64,000 bases of DNA, taken from positions 928,001 through 992,000 of the forward strand of contig JAQFVV010006426.1 in assembly GCA_028023455.1 (NCBI GenBank), read 5' to 3'. The notes beneath the pieces were generated by a model. The model was not told the origin of the DNA, searched no databases, and worked only from the letters and a program-made list of their open reading frames with translations. Positions 58,708-64,000 of this stretch are shown one piece after another; within the stretch, counting starts at the first letter, position 1; each line of letters starts with the position of its first letter. The position numbers and the translations under genes are program-made. Origin of the DNA: Epiperipatus broadwayi (Eukaryota; Onychophora; Udeonychophora; Euonychophora; Peripatidae).

Positions 58708-58785
58708 CAGAATAGATCAGTTAGTTAGAGTGTTTGTGTTGAATTTGATATTAAAGAATCTAAAAGTGTGAGTTCGTCACCTATG
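58708..58785 (+). repeat. tRNA-derived SINE head
   Basis: GATCAGTTAGTTAGAGTGT (58714-58732) matches a tRNA A-box region (family form TAGCTCAGTTGGTTAGAG), and GTGAGTTCGTCACC (58768-58781) sits at B-box distance. The cloverleaf is not intact, so it is a SINE head or tRNA pseudogene and not a tRNA gene. Confidence 0.5.
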
Positions 58786-59134
58786 TGAATACTGTCATTA
58801 ATCAGGCTAGCAGTATCTGAAGAAGAATGGAGAATAATATTACTCTAATATTTGTGTGTTATTACTAACAAGTTCATATTTGAAAAGTTAAAAATTTTCT
58901 ATACATTCAACATTTACATACTGGAAATAGTCTAACATATTACAAGGTCTTATTTCATTTCTGTTCTTTTTAATACATGCAACTGACCAAGTTAATTTTT
59001 TTAATAGTTGCACTAATTAGCATAATTTATATTTTCTTTTGACAGGCAAATTTTCTAAAGTACCCCACCTTGTGGGTAAATAACAACGTACTGTCTGCAT
59101 ATATTTTACAAATTTTAATAATAAATGGTTGTAT
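58786..59134. other. Intergenic, no supported gene
   Basis: No motif or repeat resolved; ends near the C-terminal part of the minus-strand Gypsy element. Confidence 0.45.
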
Positions 59135-59757
59135 AATATACATACATATGCATGCAGACAGTCCATACCTCTTCACTCTAGAAAAGTCTTTTAAATTTTC
59201 AGGTCTTTGCTGATTTCTCTGATGTCTAGAAGCAGGTACAGGTCTTTTCTCATCACACTTTGTATTTAGTTCCATTTGAATTGTTGACATATTATCACTT
59301 AAATCTGCAATATCCACACTTGATCTAATATTAACTTCAACTTCTTTATTCTGTGCTTACCTGAGATTCTGATTTAGGATTGGCTAATGCACTTTTACTG
59401 TCAATTTCATTTAATGATTCACATCAATGAGTATGTAGGTGATTTATGTTTTCTGATATTCAATCCACTTTCAAGCTTTATAAGTCTGATAACATCAGAT
59501 ACCATTTCCATGATAGTATATGGTATTCATATCTTTATCATATCTCTTGTCCCTACAATCTCATCATTATAAATGTTCCTAAGTCTGCATTAGTATTTCT
59601 TCCAAAATACTTTTTTCTGATCTTTGCTGAATTGGTAATAATTTAGTTAAACTTGTATGACACTTTCACCATAACAATAATTACAAGCATTTTATTGTTA
59701 GAGGCACTTGGAGTAAAATGGTTGGTAAAACATCTGCCAAAGCATCCTTTATATCCA

Positions 59758-60000
59758 TAAGTGTAATTCTCTTAGCATCCTTTATATCCATAATTCCTTC
59801 TTTTTAAGGCAGACTTTAGACATTGTACTCTTTTTGGTGATTACATTTGATATTGGATGATATGGCAGAGTTATCCATAACTGTAATTCTCTTAGCATTC
59901 TTTATATCCATAATTCATTCTTTTTAAGGCAGACTTTAGACATTGTATTCTTTTTGATGATTACATTTGATATTGGATGATATGGCAGAGTTAAGATGTG
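59758..60000. repeat. 120-bp tandem duplication in the Gypsy integrase
   Basis: 59761-59880 and 59881-60000 are near-identical (TGTAATTCTCTTAGCATTCT... to GGATGATATGGCAGAGTT). A shorter partial copy of the start (AGCATCCTTTATATCCATAA) precedes at about 59,739, so slippage happened more than once. Confidence 0.9.
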
Positions 60001-60535
60001 TCATATCTCTTTATCTGCTAAATATTTTTCAAAAACAATAGAAATCCTGTTCCATTGTCTGGCACAAGTTTTTCAGGATAGCCATGAATAGCAAAAACTT
60101 CTTGGAAGGCTTTGATGATACAATTGGTATTAATAGTTTTTACAAACTTAATCTCACTCCAACGAAAACATGAATCCATTATAATTAAAAATAGATATTC
60201 ATTCAAAACCCATGGGTATTTAGTCTCACCCATGATTTGTTTTCTTTGATAAATTTGTAGATTAACATTTGCTACAGATTTTTTACCATCTATTCAAATT
60301 CTTTGTTTAAATTTGGTCACCAAACACACGATCATGCAATGCCTTCATTTATATTACTCTTGTATATCAATAAACAACTTTAGCACCTGCTTCTGTTGGT
60401 GGTAGTACTAGACCAGTCATCAGGATACATCCATTTCACACAAACTTTGGCAGGTATTCCAAGTAGACTTGGTGATGTAGCTTGGCCATCCAAAATGAAT
60501 GTTTTTTATTTCATTATATTGATCATCTTTATTTG

Positions 60536-60661
60536 TCCATTCTGCAACTTTGGCACTATTTAGATTTTTTAAATTCACATCCATTAATTTTATTTCTATC
60601 CATTCTGCAACTTTTGTACTATTTAGATTTTTTAAATTCACATCCATTAATTTTATTTCTA
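60536..60661. repeat. Tandem duplication of about 63 bp in the Gypsy spacer
   Basis: TCCATTCTGCAACTTT(G/T)G(C/-) ... CATCCATTAATTTTATTTCT appears twice back to back. On the minus strand it encodes the doubled peptide IEIKLMDVNLKNLNS. Confidence 0.88.
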
Positions 60662-61830
60662 GAAGCTTCCACTGGACTTTTAGTTATCTGCATACCTAAC
60701 CTCTACCAGGCTTGAATATTAATTTATAATCACATGTAGCTAAGATATTTATTCATTCTCGGTAGTCTCTGACTTGCATATTCCAATTTTCTTATTCCAT
60801 GTAATGAATGGATAAAGTAAATTTTCATTTATATATATATTATTGGAATTTTTTTAAAATGCAAAAATAATAGCCAGGTTTTCTTTATCTAGCTAACTAA
60901 TTTTTCTCAGCTGATGTTTGAATTCTGGAGGTATATGCTATTGGATATTCACCTCCCATAACAATGATGGGAGATGACAGCTCCAAAGCATCTGTAGTAA
61001 TACTCACTTCAAGATTGCTACAATAATGTATTAGGAATTTGGCATTAGCAAATTCTTTGCTTTTTGGAAAGCTAGTTTATATCATTGTCAATCTTCAATG
61101 TTGTCTTTTCTGTAATGTCATTATCATGTGCAATTTTCCTTGGGTTCGAAAGCATTTGTAAAAGTTGAGCAATCCCAAAAAGATTTGTAAATCCTTAATG
61201 TTTTTAGCATTTGCCACTTTCTTTATTGCTCTAATCTTTTCTGAGTTTGAATATTTGCCATTCTTATTTATTATATTCTCCAGAAACTTAATCTCAGAAG
61301 TTGCTCAAATGTATTTTGCAGTGTTTTGAACACACTTCCATCACTCACATTTTCAATTCTTTTTTAGTTTAGACAGTAATAAGGTCATCTAAATAGGGGA
61401 TGACTCCTTCTATGCCTTTCAACAGAGCATCCATTTTAGCTTGGAACATATTCAGAGCCATCATAATCCAGTATGGAAGCTTGTTACATTTAAAGAATCT
61501 GACATGAGTATTTATAGTTAACAGTTGTTCTTTCTGTGACCAGTATCTGATGAAAAGTGGACTTTATTTTTGTGAAGAATGCTGCCCTTTTCCATGATGC
61601 CAATATTTCTTGCACATTTGTTTATCTTAATGCAATAATCTCCAATATATGTGTAATAAATTGGAGTGATAAACTTCCTTTTAAAGTGCTACCATAAATT
61701 AGTGCTCTATATCACAGTAATTCACCTTGCAGATGAAAAATGAGTCCACTTTTGTCTATAGTCCAAGATCTTATATGGATAATAAATCTCCAAAAATCTT
61801 TTGACATTCTTCAAAGAATTTTATTTGATT

Positions 61831-62397
61831 CATTTACCTTATAGTTTTATCTTCCTAGCAGACCTTTTCAAACATATAAAGTCTTCCAATAAATTGGAAG
61901 ATATTTAAGATCTGACTAAAACTGCTACATAGTTGAAATTGGAGTAAAGCATTTTGAAGAATGCATAGAAGGAAATAGTGCAAAATGGAAAAAATATTTT
62001 GAAATGTTATATGAATAATAATTACATAATGATTTTTATATAAATACATTTGATTACTTGTTTAGAAAGGCAGAAATTAACTATTTTGTGAATTTAAATT
62101 ACAAACCAATTCAAATGAAGTTGTGTGAATGTCTTCATTGATATGACATTCATTCTAATAAATATTGTGTAATCAACTATTGATATATTTTGGACTGCAG
62201 GCAGGTGAATTCAGTTTTATCTATAAATTAGATTAATTTGATATTAGTTTATTGCTCCAATTTATTACATATTATTTAGTGCTGCATGATTTGATATTTA
62301 ATATATAAATGTGCATCTGAGTGATTAAACTTTATGACTAAAATTGAGCTATGAGAGTGGTGTTAAGAAACTATTATCTATAACTATTTATTTATCT
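61831..62397. other. Intergenic, no supported gene
   Basis: The 64-codon minus frame at 61855-62049 shows no motif. No LTR for the Gypsy remnant is visible here. Confidence 0.5.
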
Positions 62398-62736
62398 AGC
62401 ACCATAAGAGATTCATCACATGCACTGTATAAATTTATAAAACAGCAATATTCTCACTCTCAACACAAGATAGTCTTTGAAAAGATGTAAATGAATCCAC
62501 CTTATCTTTTTTTACCTATTGTTATATATATATAGGCCAATCTAAAGCATTTAGAAATGGGTGTCTTAATCGCTTTTCATTCCATTCACTATATATTAAT
62601 AAATGAATTTAGGTAAAAAAGATAAGGTGGATTCAGTATTATCTTTTCAAAAAATCTATCTTGTGTTTAGAGTGAGAGTATTCTTCAGGTTTATAAATTC
62701 ATACAATGTGTCAGGGTGATTCCCTTATGACTAATA
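62398..62736. mobile_element. Foldback/MITE-like element with about 120-bp inverted arms
   Basis: The left arm (about 62,402-62,520) and right arm (about 62,612-62,732) are inverted copies: CACAAGATAGTCTTTGAAAAGA pairs with CTTTTCAAAAAATCTATCTTGTG, and GAATCCACCTTATCTTTTTT with AAAAAAGATAAGGTGGATTC. The centre contains TAGGCCAATCTAAAGCATTT, which also occurs inverted at about 13,320. No coding content; no clear target duplication was found. Confidence 0.75.
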
Positions 62737-63185
62737 TTCTAATAACTTTACCTGCTTCCAGGCAGAGAACTAATATGTACAGGATATACATAAGGTATGT
62801 ACATCAATAAATTGTCAAAATAACCTAACTATTCATTATAAATAAAACTATAAATACAAAAAAGTAATGTTAAAGAATTTACATAGTAGGTATTCTACAA
62901 AATATATTTGTAAAATGATTAATAAGTCGGGTAGATATACACATAAGCATTTTTATATCACAGATGCAGTTTTTATATGCTCTTTTTTATATCTTCTCTA
63001 ATCTTTATATATATTAGGAATAAGTCCAGTCTTTGAAAATGATTTCCAATTTTTTCATATCTTTATTGATAGATTTTTCTATTTCAGGAAAGACGTCAAA
63101 GCAATATCATCAGCATAGATGAATTTCTTGTATTGTTTTTTATATATTAAATAAATGAAGCTGAATCTAGAGATACTGTTAAAAC
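62737..63185. other. Intergenic, no supported gene
   Basis: Plain AT-rich DNA without resolved structure. Confidence 0.5.
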
Positions 63186-64000
63186 CATTAAAACATTACA
63201 CGATCACTATTTGCTATGCTTACACAAGCTATTAATAACAGTAGCAAACTCTCCATATAATGGCGCTATCCAGTGTAAGTCTTAGTAATCAATAGATGCA
63301 GTTTGTGCATAAAATCCGTTTAGGGTCCACTCATACAATACCCCCAGACTAGTTTCTAACTTGCTGCTTTCATAAGTGAGGTGCCTTGGATCTGAAAGCA
63401 CAGCACCTAGATCTTAGACTAATGCAACCATCCAGCAGCCAACTTTTACCTATTTAATTATAAAGCTCTAGAACTAAGATGAAAACATGTTTTCAACCCA
63501 AGCTCATTCTATTGTGTATAGTCACATAGTCTGAACCCAGTTCAGTATCTATACATTTTGGTGTTTTTCAAAAACCAGTCATTATCCCATGGGTAGGATT
63601 GATATAAAACCACCAAAACATCATATGATCACCATTTCCTATGCACACACAAGCTGTTAATAACAGTAGCAAACTCTATATACAATTATGCCATCCAGTG
63701 CAGGTCTTAATAATCAATGGATGCAAGAAGGGTTGTGCATAAAATCCTTATTGTCTATTCATCCAATATCCCTATACTAGTTTCTAGCTTGAGGCTGCCT
63801 TGGATCTGAGCACTGCACCTAAATCTTAGGATCTAATGCAACCCTCCATTATCTATTTAATTAACTATAAAGCTAGGAGTCAAAACTTTAGTTTTTTTAA
63901 AAATCAGGCACCATTACTCTATGGGCAGGATTGATATAAACTACCAAAACATGATCATTTCCTATGCTCAACTTTCCACACTGTAGTGCCATCCACTGCA
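63186..64000 (-). mobile_element. Head-to-tail array of the retrozyme-like family, runs off the window
   Basis: Unit starts recognised by ACCATTAAAACATTACACGA, ACCACCAAAACATCATATGA and CTACCAAAACATGATC lie near 63,184, 63,611 and 63,941, giving units of about 425 and 330 bp. Read on the minus strand they match 36,811-37,357 block by block: ATGGTTGCATTAG..CTAAGATCTAG, CAGATCCAAGG, GAAACTAGTCTGGGGG, TTTTATGCACAA. Each unit has the hammerhead position, but unit 1 has a mutated core (CTTATGA) and unit 2 has lost it. No protein frames. The array is older than the copy at 36,657 and is cut by the window end. Confidence 0.75.
63330..63398 (-). ncRNA. Decayed hammerhead in array unit 1
   Basis: Minus strand: CTTATGA at 63376-63370 in the core position, GAAAC (63356-63352), a UA loop and GTC (63349-63347) retained, with the stem I strands CACCTCA and TGGGGG still complementary. 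The G5-to-U core change would be expected to abolish activity. In unit 2 (about 63,763-63,815) GAAACTAGT is kept but the core is deleted. Confidence 0.6.

Larger units (their letters stand above)
59135..61830 (-). pseudogene. Gypsy-type pol remnant (RT, RNase H, integrase), minus strand
   Basis: Read from 61,830 downwards. RT: DALLKGIEGVIPYLDDL (about 61,430-61,381; YLDD motif), then a tether with DLQIFLGLLNFYK (about 61,195-61,155); RNase H start SITTDALELSS and EYPIAYTSRIQTS (about 61,010-60,905); a spacer with a 68-bp tandem duplication; integrase core YLFLIIMDSCFRWSE and FAIHGYPEKLVPDNGTGF (60,200-60,040); LPYHPISN (about 59,990 and again about 59,870); a C-terminal tail with PASRHQRNQQRPENL (about 59,240-59,195), the arginine-rich RRPPxRL-type ending of Gypsy pol. 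Stops, shifts and two internal duplications inactivate it. LTRs were not found at either side. Confidence 0.83.

Noticed and set aside
58708-58785. Functional tRNA gene
   Set aside because: A- and B-box-like sequences are present but acceptor and anticodon stems do not pair, so it fits a SINE head or tRNA pseudogene.
59027-59317. Minus-strand frame MDIADLSDN... considered as a host exon with a donor at AGAG|GTATGG
   Set aside because: The arginine-rich QRNQQRPENL ending and its position downstream of an integrase identify it as the C-terminus of Gypsy pol.
59387-59646. Two overlapping + strand frames of 61-66 codons
   Set aside because: They are antisense to the Gypsy pol C-terminal region on the minus strand.

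Overview
The window is strongly AT-rich, intron-bearing animal DNA. The content (a mitochondrial-type OXSM gene, several Penelope-like retroelements with GIY-YIG nucleases, RTE/BovB-type and other LINEs, Ty3/Gypsy pol remnants, mariner and hAT elements, (TA)n and (CA)n microsatellites) fits an invertebrate metazoan. I cannot fix the phylum; arachnid, mollusc and cnidarian AT-rich genomes all remain possible. Nothing prokaryotic is present.

Host genes are sparse. The only complete, intact one is OXSM (51,697-53,019, + strand, one long exon), the beta-ketoacyl-ACP synthase of mitochondrial type II fatty acid synthesis. A second gene is represented by a convincing first coding exon on the minus strand (17,452-17,331) with a consensus splice donor; its remaining exons were not found. 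Everything else with coding character is transposon-derived and mostly broken.

Layout. 1-1,715: featureless. 1,716-6,611: non-autonomous minus-strand LTR retrotransposon with two 1.7-kb LTRs, a primer binding site and a polypurine tract. 8,750-13,130: two decayed Penelope-like elements (PLEs) in tandem orientation, each followed by a hammerhead-ribozyme-like motif. 13,470-14,333: decayed mariner. 14,334-15,860: direct and inverted repeat cluster. 16,474-16,951: hAT-type MITE with a perfect 8-bp target duplication. 17,331-17,452: host exon. 18,545-20,290: foldback repeats, one carrying an unidentified coding-like segment. 23,445-24,275: Gypsy integrase remnant. 28,571-29,340: PLE 3' fragment between inverted arms. 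30,300-32,010: two small tandem-repeat arrays. 35,212-35,515: palindrome made of two head-to-head hammerhead-bearing sequences. 36,380-38,200: a PLE interrupted by a 701-bp hammerhead-bearing insertion resembling an animal retrozyme. 38,290-40,160: Gypsy gag-pol remnant. 43,650-50,420: minus-strand LINE remnants with a + strand RTE-type LINE between them. 51,660-53,460: OXSM and its 3' flank. 53,560-54,500: three-unit satellite. 56,700-58,580: LINE ORF1-like remnant and a fifth PLE. 59,135-61,830: minus-strand Gypsy pol. 62,400-62,735: foldback element. 63,186-64,000: head-to-tail array of the same hammerhead-bearing family as 36,657-37,357, running off the window.

The most interesting thread is the recurrent hammerhead ribozyme signature. 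It occurs at the 3' ends of PLEs, in a palindrome, and, with all core positions present, at 37,139-37,197 inside a small non-coding element that has inserted into a PLE with an 8-bp target duplication. This fits small self-cleaving-RNA elements (retrozymes) sharing a genome with, and possibly moved by, Penelope-like reverse transcriptases.
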